A DNA stretch of 64,000 nt, taken from positions 62,001 through 126,000 of the forward strand of contig NZ_JAQIIO010000002.1 of assembly GCF_027891095.1 (NCBI RefSeq), written 5' to 3'. Below, piece by piece: positions 56,338 to 64,000 of this stretch. Source of the DNA: Aliiroseovarius salicola (lineage in GTDB: Bacteria; Pseudomonadota; Alphaproteobacteria; Rhodobacterales; Rhodobacteraceae). The notes beneath the pieces are model-generated. The model did no database searches, was not told the origin of the DNA, and worked only from the letters and a program-made list of their open reading frames with translations. Made by a program: the position numbers and the translations under genes. Every line of letters begins with the position of its first letter. Position 1 is the stretch's first letter.

Positions 56338-56959
56338 GTGGGTGAAACGCTTTCATATGAAAATGGGATTGTTTGGCCAGTCTGCCATAGGATTGTGACA
56401 GTGGGCAAACTGCGCGCACCTTACACCCCAGCGTCATACAGTCCTGCCCGTCTTGCGTATCAAGATGGGCATGGCAGCGATCCAGATCATAGCCCTGATC
56501 GGTTAAGGCATTGACCGGGCAGGCGGTTTTGCAGGGTGCATGGCAACTGCCACATGGCGCGGGTGCGGGCGCGAGTGCGTGCAGTTCAAAGGGCAGACGT
56601 ATCGCACCACGATAGCTCACCCAAAGACCCGCGCGATCATGGACCAGCAATGTAACTGGTGATTGCCATGCCCGGCCACTGTTCTGCGCCCAGTGAAAGA
56701 AGGGCGGGTAAGGGGGCCCGTCAGACGGAAACAGCGCCTGACCGCCCCACGCCATTGCGAGTCCCATGACCACGCGTTTCGACCAGCGATCCAGCGGATC
56801 TGGCTGGCCGTCCAGATATTCGGGTGACGTGCTGAATTCGGACCAGAAACCGGGTTCATGTGGTCCCAGAAGAAGCACGGTGTTGTCGCCGTCAACAACA
56901 TGACCAAACACATCCAGCTGTGCTGCACGGGCCGCCTGTGTCAGCTCTTCCAAGGTCAT
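56288..56959 (-). CDS. ferredoxin-like 4Fe-4S cluster protein
   Basis: A 223-residue protein. The C-terminal half has cysteine clusters CGSCHAPCKTACPVNAL and CMTLGCKVRAVCPLSQSYG, fitting one or two 4Fe-4S clusters as in QueG-like domains, while the N-terminal half (DVFGHVVDGDNTVLLLGPHE) has no cobalamin motif that I can name. Electron-transfer function is likely; partner unknown. ATG 56959 overlaps the desaturase stop (ATGA), indicating translational coupling and deciding the start. Confidence 0.78.
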   Translation of the reverse strand: MTLEELTQAARAAQLDVFGHVVDGDNTVLLLGPHEPGFWSEFSTSPEYLDGQPDPLDRWSKRVVMGLAMAWGGQALFPSDGPPYPPFFHWAQNSGRAWQSPVTLLVHDRAGLWVSYRGAIRLPFELHALAPAPAPCGSCHAPCKTACPVNALTDQGYDLDRCHAHLDTQDGQDCMTLGCKVRAVCPLSQSYGRLAKQSHFHMKAFHPHDPHSDPDTSRKIELE

Positions 56960-57750
56960 TTGTCGCGAAACGGGAGCATCAGGCTCCATCCCAGACGACC
57001 CGGCCGTTCATCCTGCCACTGAAGCCCGATCACCATCTCGTCATGGCCGTCCTGCGGCTGGTCGGTATAGGTGCCGAAGATCCGATCCCAGATCGACAGG
57101 AAGAACCCGTAATTGCTGTCGGTTTCATGGCGATGCACCGAGTGGTGTACTCGATGCATGTCGGGCGTCACCACCACCCTCCGCAATACCCGGTCCACAG
57201 CCAATGGCAGGCGCATATTGGCGTGGTTGAACATGGCGGATCCGTTCAGGATCACTTCAAACAGCACCACACCCCAGGCTGGCGCGCCGATCAAATAGAC
57301 TATTCCGATCTTGATCAGCATCGAGGCGGCGATTTCGATCGGGTGAAACCTGAGCGCTGTGGACACGTCAAAATCCCGGTCTGCGTGATGCACGCGATGC
57401 AGCCGCCAAAGCCAGGGCACCTTGTGAAACACCATATGCTGAAACCAGATCGCCAGATCGAGGATCAGCACAGCCAGCAGAACCGAGAACCAGCCGGGCA
57501 GGGAAAGCAGGTTCAACAGCCCCCAACCCTGTGCCGCCGCATCCAGTGCCGCCCCCACAGCCAATAGAGGCAGACCCACTGCCATCAACCGCGCAGTCAG
57601 CGTATCTATCACTACGATCGAGAAATTAGTGGTCCAACGCAGCTTGCGCGAGAGCACCCTTTTGCGACGGGGCACCAGTGTTTCCATGACAGTGAACAAC
57701 ACCAACAAGCCGAGAAAGGCTATCAGACGGATAAGCGCTTCGTTTTCCAT
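56956..57750 (-). CDS. sterol desaturase/fatty acid hydroxylase-family membrane protein
   Basis: A 264-residue inner-membrane di-iron protein with the histidine boxes of the fatty acid hydroxylase superfamily: HMVFH, LHRVHH and HRVHHSVHRHE, plus NHANMRLP. About four hydrophobic segments are seen, the first LIRLIAFLGLLVLFTVMETL. Likely substrates are lipids, for example ornithine lipids, carotenoids or fatty acids; nothing here chooses. It is translationally coupled to the ferredoxin-like gene, which could supply electrons. Confidence 0.85.
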   Translation of the reverse strand: MENEALIRLIAFLGLLVLFTVMETLVPRRKRVLSRKLRWTTNFSIVVIDTLTARLMAVGLPLLAVGAALDAAAQGWGLLNLLSLPGWFSVLLAVLILDLAIWFQHMVFHKVPWLWRLHRVHHADRDFDVSTALRFHPIEIAASMLIKIGIVYLIGAPAWGVVLFEVILNGSAMFNHANMRLPLAVDRVLRRVVVTPDMHRVHHSVHRHETDSNYGFFLSIWDRIFGTYTDQPQDGHDEMVIGLQWQDERPGRLGWSLMLPFRDK

Positions 57751-57821
57751 GACGCCAGCCTACGCGGAGCGTTGCGCAAAACAAGTCACAATGATGCGAC
57801 AGATTGCTTTGGAACATGCGG

Positions 57822-57882
57822 CTTCCTCTTGCCGGAAATATCCCGGGGTGAGGCCGTCAGGCCGAGGGGCAGCGCTCCTCTC
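57822..57882 (-). repeat. dispersed intergenic repeat, copy 5 (reverse)
   Basis: The minus strand reads GAGCGCTGCCCCTCGGCCTG, ACGGCCTCACCCCGGGATAT, then TTCCGGCAAGAGGAAG, a more diverged copy of the same element. It sits between argB and the desaturase gene. Confidence 0.6.
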
Positions 57883-57899
57883 TGCCCAACATGGTGAGA

Positions 57900-58760
57900 T
57901 CAGGCGCGGATCATCGAGCCCGCACCGTGATCGGTGTAAAGCTCCAACAGGCAGGCGTTAGGGGCCCGGCCATCCAGAATAACCACGGCGCGTACGCCGC
58001 CCTCTACCGCCGCCAGCGCGGTTTCGGTCTTGGGAATCATGCCGCCCGCAATCACACCTTCGGCAATCAACTCGCGGATATGATCTGCTGAGAGCTCGGT
58101 CAATACCTCGCCATCTGCGCCCTTTACTCCTTCGATATCGGTCAGCAGAAGCAGGCGGTCGGCCTTCAGGGCCGCGGCAATGGCCCCGGCCATCGTGTCG
58201 CCATTGATGTTGAACGTCTCGCCATTGCGACCCGCGCCAAGCGGCGCGATCACCGGGATGGTTTCGGAGGCTGCAAGGTCTTGCAGGATGGTCGGATCCA
58301 CCTCAGAAGGCGTTCCGACAAAACCCAGATCCGGATTGGTCTGATCACAGGTCACAAGGCCAGCATCCTTGCCCGACAGGCCCACGGCCTTGCCGCCCTC
58401 GGCATTGATCGCTTGAACGATCCGCTTGTTCACCCGGCCCGACAGGACCATTTCGACCACTTCCACGGTGGCCTTGTCGGTGACACGTTTGCCATTCACC
58501 CAGTCGCTCTTGATCTCCAGCTTGTCGAGCATCGCATTGATCATCGGCCCGCCGCCATGCACCACCACCGGGTTTACGCCCACGTGACGCATCAAGACAA
58601 TATCACGGGCAAAGCTTGCCATATCCTCGTCACTGCCCATGGCGTTGCCACCAAATTTGATGACAACCGTGGCCCCTGCATAACGTTGCAGATAGGGCAG
58701 GGCTTGTGACAGGGTCCGGGCGGTGGCGATCCAATCGCGGTTCATTTTCTGGGTCTTCAT
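57900..58760 (-). CDS. argB: acetylglutamate kinase
   Basis: ArgB phosphorylates N-acetylglutamate, the second step of arginine synthesis, in the cytoplasm. The 286 residues show KFGGNAMG (35-42), [20 protein letters not shown] and [17 protein letters not shown]. The N-terminal helix before the kinase core ([20 protein letters not shown]) is that seen in arginine-inhibited hexameric enzymes, so feedback inhibition is probable. ATG 58760 or 58745 could start it; the first has a better Shine-Dalgarno. Confidence 0.96.
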   Translation of the reverse strand: MKTQKMNRDWIATARTLSQALPYLQRYAGATVVIKFGGNAMGSDEDMASFARDIVLMRHVGVNPVVVHGGGPMINAMLDKLEIKSDWVNGKRVTDKATVEVVEMVLSGRVNKRIVQAINAEGGKAVGLSGKDAGLVTCDQTNPDLGFVGTPSEVDPTILQDLAASETIPVIAPLGAGRNGETFNINGDTMAGAIAAALKADRLLLLTDIEGVKGADGEVLTELSADHIRELIAEGVIAGGMIPKTETALAAVEGGVRAVVILDGRAPNACLLELYTDHGAGSMIRA

Positions 58761-58881
58761 CTTTTCTTGTCCTCGTTCCCTTCCCTGTTAGAGCCTGCGA
58801 CGGGGCCTGCCAAGGGGCATTGCGCCCGTTTGGCGTGCTGATAGGGTGGGCGCGTGATTTGAACTCTGCCGAGAGGTCCCC

Positions 58882-59616
58882 ATGTCTGACGATCGCAAGA
58901 CCCTGCTTCTAACCGGGGCCAGCCGTGGAATCGGCCACGCCACCGTGCGCCGGTTCAACCGTGAAGGCTGGCGTGTGATCACCTGTTCACGCCAGCCTTT
59001 CCCCGAGGAATGCCCCTGGGGGGGCGGTCAGGAAAACCATGTGGTTTTGGATCTCTCGGACCCGGCGGGCACGATCAACGCGGTGAAGCTTATTCAAGAG
59101 AAACTCGATGGGCGGTTGGATGCGCTTGTGAACAATGCGGGCATCTCTCCAAAAGGTCCGGGAGGGTCACGCCTGAACACGCTCAACACCGATCTGATGG
59201 ATTGGGGCAAAGTCTTCCATGTGAACTTCTTTGCCTCGGTGGTGCTGGCGCGCGGGCTCAAGGATGAACTGGCGGCGGCCAAAGGCGCGGTGGTCAATGT
59301 GACTTCGATTGCCGGGTCGCGTGTGCATCCATTTGCAGGGGCCGCGTACGCAACCTCAAAGGCGGCGCTCGCCGCGTTAACCCGTGAGATGGCCCATGAC
59401 TTTGGCCCGCTTGGGGTGCGCGTCAATGCGATTGCGCCGGGGGAAGTAGAAACCGCCATCCTGTCGCCGGGCACCGAGAAGATTGTCGAGAAACTGCCAA
59501 TGCAGCGGCTTGGCCAACCCGAAGAAGTTGCCGCCGCGATCTATTTCCTCTGCTCCGACGAAAGCTCGTATATCTCAGGGACCGAGATTGAGGTGAACGG
59601 GGCGCAGCACGTCTGA
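58882..59616 (+). CDS. short-chain dehydrogenase/reductase
   Basis: A classical SDR of 244 residues: cofactor motif TGASRGIG (11-18), NNAG (in ALVNNAGISPKG), and catalytic S and YxxxK as VTSIAGSRV and YATSK near residue 155. PMQRLGQPEEVAAAIYFLCS and SGTEIEVNGAQHV end it in the FabG style. Substrate unknown. It is the only plus-strand gene in a minus-strand run and separates argB from engB, which suggests insertion. Confidence 0.9.
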   Translation: MSDDRKTLLLTGASRGIGHATVRRFNREGWRVITCSRQPFPEECPWGGGQENHVVLDLSDPAGTINAVKLIQEKLDGRLDALVNNAGISPKGPGGSRLNTLNTDLMDWGKVFHVNFFASVVLARGLKDELAAAKGAVVNVTSIAGSRVHPFAGAAYATSKAALAALTREMAHDFGPLGVRVNAIAPGEVETAILSPGTEKIVEKLPMQRLGQPEEVAAAIYFLCSDESSYISGTEIEVNGAQHV

Positions 59617-59623
59617 CGCGAAT

Positions 59624-59709
59624 CTTTAAAGACTTTAAACTTTCGCGTTTTCGCAGGTGAAAACTTTAAAGTTTTCGGTTTCGGACCATTAGAGAGTTTA
59701 AAGTTTCGA
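59624..59709. repeat. TTTAAA palindrome cluster between convergent genes
   Basis: Four TTTAAA hexamers lie at 59625, 59634, 59665 and 59697. The central one is the perfect palindrome AAAACTTTAAAGTTTT (59660-59675); the outer ones form an inverted pair, ACTTTAAACT (59632-59641) and AGTTTAAAGT (59695-59704). It fills most of the 116-base gap between the SDR and engB stops, so it may act as a bidirectional terminator-like structure. Confidence 0.6.
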
Positions 59710-59732
59710 ACCTTCGTGGGGTGTCTCGATGA

Positions 59733-60386
59733 TCAATCGAGGCCCGCGATGATCGCCCGCAATGTGGCAATGCCGTCACCCTTCTCAGACGAGGTCAGGA
59801 TCATCTCGGGATAAGCTGCCGGGTGTTTTGACAGTGCTTTACGCACTTGCTCCAGAACCTTGGCGCGGTCATTTTCTTTCACCTTGTCCGCCTTGGTCAT
59901 AACCACTTGAAAAGTCACGGCAGATTTGTCGAGAAGGGCCATGATTTCATCATCAACCTTCTTCACTCCGTGGCGTGAATCAATCAGCACAAAGGCACGG
60001 CGCAGGTTGGCACGACCCGACAGGTAGGACTTGAGCAGGCGCTGCCATTTTTCAACGACAGCCACCGGTGCATTGGCAAATCCATAGCCGGGAAGGTCGA
60101 CCAGATAAGGCCCGTCGGTGGTGGTGAAAAAGTTGATTTCCTGGGTGCGGCCCGGCGTGTTAGAGGCACGCGCCAGTTTGACGCGACCGGTCAGGGCGTT
60201 GATAAGGCTTGATTTTCCGACGTTAGAGCGACCAGCAAAGCAGACCTCCAATCGATCCGCATCTGGCAGGCCCGACATGGCCACAACGCCTTTCAGAAAG
60301 TCGGTCTGACCGGCAAAAAGCTTGCGCCCTCTTTCGCGCGACGCGTCATCTGGCTCTTCAGCCATCGGGAAAGGCAATTGGCTCAT
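59733..60386 (-). CDS. engB: ribosome biogenesis GTP-binding protein EngB (YihA/YsxC)
   Basis: EngB is an essential GTPase of large-subunit assembly. The 217 residues have G1 GRSNVGKSS (52-60), G2-G3 TPGRTQEINFF and DLPGYGFA, and G4 TKADK. ATG 60386 overlaps the MOSC stop by one base (TGATG), so it is coupled to the upstream MOSC and yidC genes. Confidence 0.95.
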   Translation of the reverse strand: MSQLPFPMAEEPDDASRERGRKLFAGQTDFLKGVVAMSGLPDADRLEVCFAGRSNVGKSSLINALTGRVKLARASNTPGRTQEINFFTTTDGPYLVDLPGYGFANAPVAVVEKWQRLLKSYLSGRANLRRAFVLIDSRHGVKKVDDEIMALLDKSAVTFQVVMTKADKVKENDRAKVLEQVRKALSKHPAAYPEMILTSSEKGDGIATLRAIIAGLD

Positions 60387-61135
60387 CACAGCACCTCAAT
60401 CTTGTCGTCGACGACAATTTGACCGGGTTCCACAACCACGGCGTAGACGCCCATTTCCTTGTGACCCCAGCCCTCTTGCAGGGCCTTTAAGGTGTCGGCA
60501 TCCCGCTCACCCGTACGGGTGCTTGCGGTGGTGGCGAGGCAACGCACGATCTGTTCGCGCACCTCCAGCACAGCTTCGCCAAGACGAATGCGTTTGCCAA
60601 TCCAGCCGCGCTCTTCCCATGCAGGCAAGTTCGCCAACAGGATATTTCCACGCCAGCGCAGCGGCGAAATCTCTTGTCCCAATCGTGTTTCAACCTCGGC
60701 ATGAGAGGCGAGATTGATCAGCGAAATCGAAGGGAAATCGGTATCCGTCATTCCGCGGCCAGCGGCTACAATCCGGTTTGGTAACGCACGATCTCGTGGG
60801 CAAAGTGGGGTGACCCACGAGATAAAGCGATCTTGGTCTTGCTCAAGGTCGGGATTGAGGGTGATGCCCGGCTGGTTCGGGTGGGTCAGTGTTACGGTAT
60901 TTGTCGCCTGATCAAATTTGGCTGATAAGGCCTGCAGCAACGGGGCTTTGGATCCACGTGAGAAATGGTTGCAGGGTGCCCAACCACCATCCGAAGGCAG
61001 CTTCGCCGCCTCATGAGCCACCGCCCAGTGGCGGTCATAAGGAAGGCACTGGCCAGCGGTCAGATCAACCTTGGCCAATGCCTCACGCCCATGAGATTTA
61101 ATCGGATGGCGCCAGATTTGGGCAATTTGCCCCAT
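60386..61135 (-). CDS. MOSC-domain protein
   Basis: A 249-residue protein with a beta-barrel N-terminal part (IWRHPIKSHGREALAKVDLT) and a MOSC domain. The conserved cysteine is in EQIVRCLATTASTRTGERD, where MOSC enzymes bind molybdenum cofactor or transfer sulfur. Its function is not known; related proteins reduce N-hydroxylated compounds. It overlaps yidC at TAATG and engB at TGATG, forming a tight three-gene operon. Confidence 0.88.
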   Translation of the reverse strand: MGQIAQIWRHPIKSHGREALAKVDLTAGQCLPYDRHWAVAHEAAKLPSDGGWAPCNHFSRGSKAPLLQALSAKFDQATNTVTLTHPNQPGITLNPDLEQDQDRFISWVTPLCPRDRALPNRIVAAGRGMTDTDFPSISLINLASHAEVETRLGQEISPLRWRGNILLANLPAWEERGWIGKRIRLGEAVLEVREQIVRCLATTASTRTGERDADTLKALQEGWGHKEMGVYAVVVEPGQIVVDDKIEVL

Positions 61136-62943
61136 TACCCGGCATCCTTCGAGCGCCGTCTAAAGCTTTTCAACACATTGCCCAGCACATCCGGTCTATG
61201 CCCATGGCTGCGCATGATCAGATATTGCTGCGTGAAGGTGATCGTGTTGTTTGCAATCCAGTAAAGCACCAGACCCGACGCAAAACCGCCCAGCATGAAC
61301 ATGAACACCCAAGGCATCCAGGCAAAAATCATCGCTTGGGTCGGATCGGTGGGCGCCGGGTTCAGCTTCTGTTGCAGCCACATAGAAATACCAAGGATGA
61401 TTGGCAGGATGCCAAGCGAGATAATGGCCAGAAGGCTTTCCTGTCCCGGGGCTGCAAAGGGCAACAGGCCAAACAGGTTGAGGATCGAACTGGGATCAGG
61501 AGCCGACAGGTCGCGGATCCAGCCCATCCAGGGAGCGTGACGCAGCTCAAGCGTGACGAAAATCACTTTGTAGAGCGAGAAGAAGATCGGAATTTGCAAC
61601 AGGATCGGCAAGCAACCCGAGGCCGGGTTGACCTTCTCGCGCTTATAAAGCTCCATCATTTCTTGCTGGACCTTCTGGCGATCATCGCCAGCGCGCTCTT
61701 TGACCTTCTCCATCTCGGGCTGCAATTCCTTCATCTTCGCCATCGAGACATAGGATTTATAGGCCAGCGGGAAGAGTACGGCTTTGATTACCAGTGTCAG
61801 GCCAATGATGGCCCAGCCCATATTGCCGATCACGCCATTGAGCCAATGAAGAAGCGCGAAGATCGGTTTTGTCAGGAAGAAAAACCAGCCCCAGTCGATC
61901 GAGTCGAGGAACTTGTGAATGCCTTCATTATTCTGGTAGTTCCGGATGGTTTCCCATTCCTTGGCCCCGGCAAACAGCCGCGTTTCGGTTTCAACCGTGG
62001 CCCCCGGTGCAACGTCCATAACGGGCAGCCGAACCTGGGTTTGATAAATATCGGATTTCTCAGCGTAACGAACAGCAGATGTAAAGGGTTGCCCGGGTGC
62101 CGGGATCATGGTGGTCATCCAGTAGTGATCGGTAAACCCAATCCAGCCATTTTCACTGACATCCATGATTTCTGCCCGAGCGCCTTCACGCGGATCAACA
62201 TCAAGATCGGCCACATCCCCATAGTCAACCTCGGACAATTCGGTATCGGTCTGACGGACGATGCCTTCATGCAGAATGAAAAAACCTTTTTGATCTGCGG
62301 GTTCACCATGGCGGGCCAAGACGCCATAGGGGGCCATGCGGTGTGCAGTTTCACCGGTGTTCTCAACCGACTGACGCACGGTGAACATGTAGTTTTCATC
62401 CACCGACAATATGCGGCGGAACACCAGGCCATTGCCGTTTTCCCAACGCAATGTCACCGGAGTGGTTGGGGTGAGGGATGCACCGTTTTCAATGTGCCAG
62501 ACGGTGGAGGGGCCCGGAACTTCGTCGATTTTGGTTTGTCCACCTGGGGTCCATCCGTAGAGGGCATAATAGGCACCAGCTTCGGTGGTGGGTTTGAGCA
62601 GGGTGACAATCGGGCTCTCTTTGGACAATTCGGTGTGATAGGATTTCAGGCGCAAATCATCAAAGCGACCACCAAGAAGTGAAATTGATCCTTCGACCTT
62701 TGGAGTGTCGATCTCAATGCGTCCCGCCTCGGCTTGCTGCCCGGATAGGTCCTGAGTGGAAGTCGTGGGAGCCGCCGCGACAGCACTTTCTGCAGAACCT
62801 GCTGGTGGTGTGAGCGTGTCCGCAGTTTCCTGTAGTTCCGGAGGAGATACAGGTTCCGCTGGAGGAAACATGATCAGCCATCCGGTGATCACGATAAAAC
62901 TCAGTACTGTTGCCAGGATCAGGTTCTTATTCTGGTCGTCCAT
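61135..62943 (-). CDS. yidC: membrane protein insertase YidC
   Basis: YidC inserts and folds inner-membrane proteins, alone or with SecYEG. The 602 residues show an N-terminal anchor (NKNLILATVLSFIVITGWLI), the large periplasmic P1 domain, and the C-terminal five-helix core beginning IGNMGWAIIGLTLVIKAVLF; KSYVSMAKMKELQPEMEKVK is the cytoplasmic coiled-coil C1 loop. ATG 62943 (MDDQNKNLILA) is preferred over GTG 62952. It heads yidC-MOSC-engB. Confidence 0.96.
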   Translation of the reverse strand: MDDQNKNLILATVLSFIVITGWLIMFPPAEPVSPPELQETADTLTPPAGSAESAVAAAPTTSTQDLSGQQAEAGRIEIDTPKVEGSISLLGGRFDDLRLKSYHTELSKESPIVTLLKPTTEAGAYYALYGWTPGGQTKIDEVPGPSTVWHIENGASLTPTTPVTLRWENGNGLVFRRILSVDENYMFTVRQSVENTGETAHRMAPYGVLARHGEPADQKGFFILHEGIVRQTDTELSEVDYGDVADLDVDPREGARAEIMDVSENGWIGFTDHYWMTTMIPAPGQPFTSAVRYAEKSDIYQTQVRLPVMDVAPGATVETETRLFAGAKEWETIRNYQNNEGIHKFLDSIDWGWFFFLTKPIFALLHWLNGVIGNMGWAIIGLTLVIKAVLFPLAYKSYVSMAKMKELQPEMEKVKERAGDDRQKVQQEMMELYKREKVNPASGCLPILLQIPIFFSLYKVIFVTLELRHAPWMGWIRDLSAPDPSSILNLFGLLPFAAPGQESLLAIISLGILPIILGISMWLQQKLNPAPTDPTQAMIFAWMPWVFMFMLGGFASGLVLYWIANNTITFTQQYLIMRSHGHRPDVLGNVLKSFRRRSKDAG

Positions 62944-63036
62944 CAGGCCCACCGCTCTTGAGGAATTGGTCAGAGTGGTTCAAGCGGGCCTGAGGCAAAA
63001 GGTCAAGCAGTTTTCCCTGATTTTACCTATGAAAGC

Positions 63037-64000
63037 TCAGGCTCGTTTGGGTAAAATTGAGCTGGCGGCCACTTTTTCTTCCAATGTTTGTAGCCATCCT
63101 ACTGTTGCATCGAAGGGCATGGGTTTGGCGATTGAGTAACCTTGAACGTGTTTACAGCCGAGTTGAGCAAGCATTGCGTGTTCTCCGTGCGTTTCTACGC
63201 CTTCGGCGATTGCTTCCATTCCGAGCCGCTCTGCCATCGTCAAAATAGCCGCAATCATGCTTTGTTGATCTCGGTCTGTATCGACATGTGTTACAAATGA
63301 GCGGTCGATTTTAATCCGGTTTATGTCGAAGCGCCGAATGCTTGATATCGAGGCGTGACCGGTGCCGAAATCATCTAGATCAACACCGCAGCCCAGGGCG
63401 GAAAAAGCAGCAATGCTGCGAGAGGTCACATCGTCATCAGAGCGGGCAACCACAGTTTCGAGGATCTCTACGGTAAGACGCTTTGGATCAAGCTCGAAGC
63501 GATCAAGTTCCCATTCAACTTTTTCGAACAAACGGGGATTGCGCAGCTCATCGTCCGAGAAATTAACGGAGACGGAGGGCACATTTAACCCCAGTTTGTC
63601 CCAGTTCTTCAGTGCAGTGAGAGAATGATACAGGATTAATTCGCCCAACCGCTCTGACAGCCCAGCCTGCGCAAGCGCGGGCAGAAAGGCGCCAGGCGCA
63701 ATCAAGCCTTTCTCAGGATGGTTCCAACGAGCCAGAGCTTCGAAGCCTGAGAGGGCACCAGTGTCGGTTGAGAGTTGGGGCTGGAACCAGGGTACAATTT
63801 GCCCGTCATTCAGGGCTCCCAAGATCTCCTTTGCGGAGTGTTCAGAACTTGCGGCCCGCTGATGTTGCGTGTTGGAATAAGCTCGAATAGATCCCGGGCC
63901 TGAGAATTTTGCTTCTTGCAGGGCCATTTCTGCGGCATTCAAAATTGCCTCACCTGTGGGGTCAGGCACTCGAGTTGGAAGGGCGAAGCCAACCGACACA
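63037..64000 (-). CDS. GGDEF-EAL cyclic-di-GMP protein, 5' end outside the window
   Basis: The C-terminal part of a c-di-GMP enzyme. The visible frame begins inside a GGDEF domain tail (ILNAAEMALQEAKFSGPGSI) and continues into a complete EAL domain: FEALARWNH, SVNFSDDEL, VEILETV, DDFGTGHASISSIRRF, KIDRSFV and EGVETHGEH. Catalytic glutamates and the DDFGTG loop are intact, so phosphodiesterase activity is likely. GGDEF activity cannot be judged because its active site lies beyond 64,000. Confidence 0.9.
   Translation of the reverse strand, partial: VSVGFALPTRVPDPTGEAILNAAEMALQEAKFSGPGSIRAYSNTQHQRAASSEHSAKEILGALNDGQIVPWFQPQLSTDTGALSGFEALARWNHPEKGLIAPGAFLPALAQAGLSERLGELILYHSLTALKNWDKLGLNVPSVSVNFSDDELRNPRLFEKVEWELDRFELDPKRLTVEILETVVARSDDDVTSRSIAAFSALGCGVDLDDFGTGHASISSIRRFDINRIKIDRSFVTHVDTDRDQQSMIAAILTMAERLGMEAIAEGVETHGEHAMLAQLGCKHVQGYSIAKPMPFDATVGWLQTLEEKVAASSILPKRA

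Noticed and set aside
61198-62682. A 494-codon plus-strand frame opposite yidC
   Set aside because: yidC has full domain support; the opposite frame is low-complexity and lacks any start signal.
1-64000. CRISPR array, prophage or insertion sequence
   Set aside because: No regular repeat-spacer pattern, no integrase, transposase or phage structural gene, and no tRNA-linked direct repeats were seen.

Overview
The window reads as one stretch of chromosome from a marine alphaproteobacterium of the Roseobacter group (Rhodobacteraceae). The basis is protein-level resemblance from memory: the length and sequence of RpoB, RpoC and the ribosomal proteins, the BztABCD-type amino-acid transporter, the rarA-crcB-rluA-HAD-atp12 cluster, and the yidC-MOSC-engB order. 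No tRNA, rRNA, CRISPR, prophage or insertion sequence was found.

Bases 1-44,740 hold the translation and transcription supercluster on the plus strand: nusG; rplK-rplA; rplJ-rplL-rpoB-rpoC; rpsL-rpsG-fusA-tuf; rpsJ-rplC-rplD-rplW; rplB-rpsS-rplV-rpsC-rplP; rpmC-rpsQ-rplN-rplX-rplE-rpsN-rpsH-rplF-rplR-rpsE-rpmD; rplO-secY-adk; rpsM-rpsK-rpoA-rplQ. Gene order is the classical bacterial one, but seven joints carry accessory genes: a short ORF broken by an in-frame TAG (695-1084); TetR, NAD-dependent reductase and glycosyltransferase (2597-5438); DMT transporter plus a glycosyltransferase and its decayed tandem copy (15697-18105); an FAD oxidase (22883-24253); a PhnA-like gene (26709-27044); nuclease, RcnB-like protein, lipoprotein and 2OG-Fe(II) oxygenase (30121-32874); and HEPN protein, 45-residue ORF and membrane protein (37552-39182). 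At each joint the operon before it ends in a factor-independent terminator, and for most joints a promoter-like sequence restarts the operon after it. The promoter and leader regions before rplB and rpmC are visibly related to each other.

Bases 44,741-50,106 hold a LuxR-type regulator, then rarA, crcB, a RluA-family pseudouridine synthase, a HAD phosphatase and an ATP12-type ATPase assembly factor. Bases 50,107-55,075 are a complete bztABCD-type polar amino-acid ABC transporter operon. Bases 55,076-64,000 are mostly minus strand: a GFA-domain protein, SixA-like phosphatase, ferredoxin-like protein, sterol desaturase-family protein, argB, engB, MOSC protein, yidC and the C-terminal part of a GGDEF-EAL protein, with one plus-strand SDR gene between argB and engB.

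I see no clear new multi-gene system. The points most worth following are the related promoter-leader modules before rplB and rpmC, the way accessory genes are confined to sealed joints of the supercluster, the HEPN gene in one joint, the glycosyltransferase gene decaying beside its parent, the amber-interrupted ORF after nusG, and a family of dispersed intergenic repeats.
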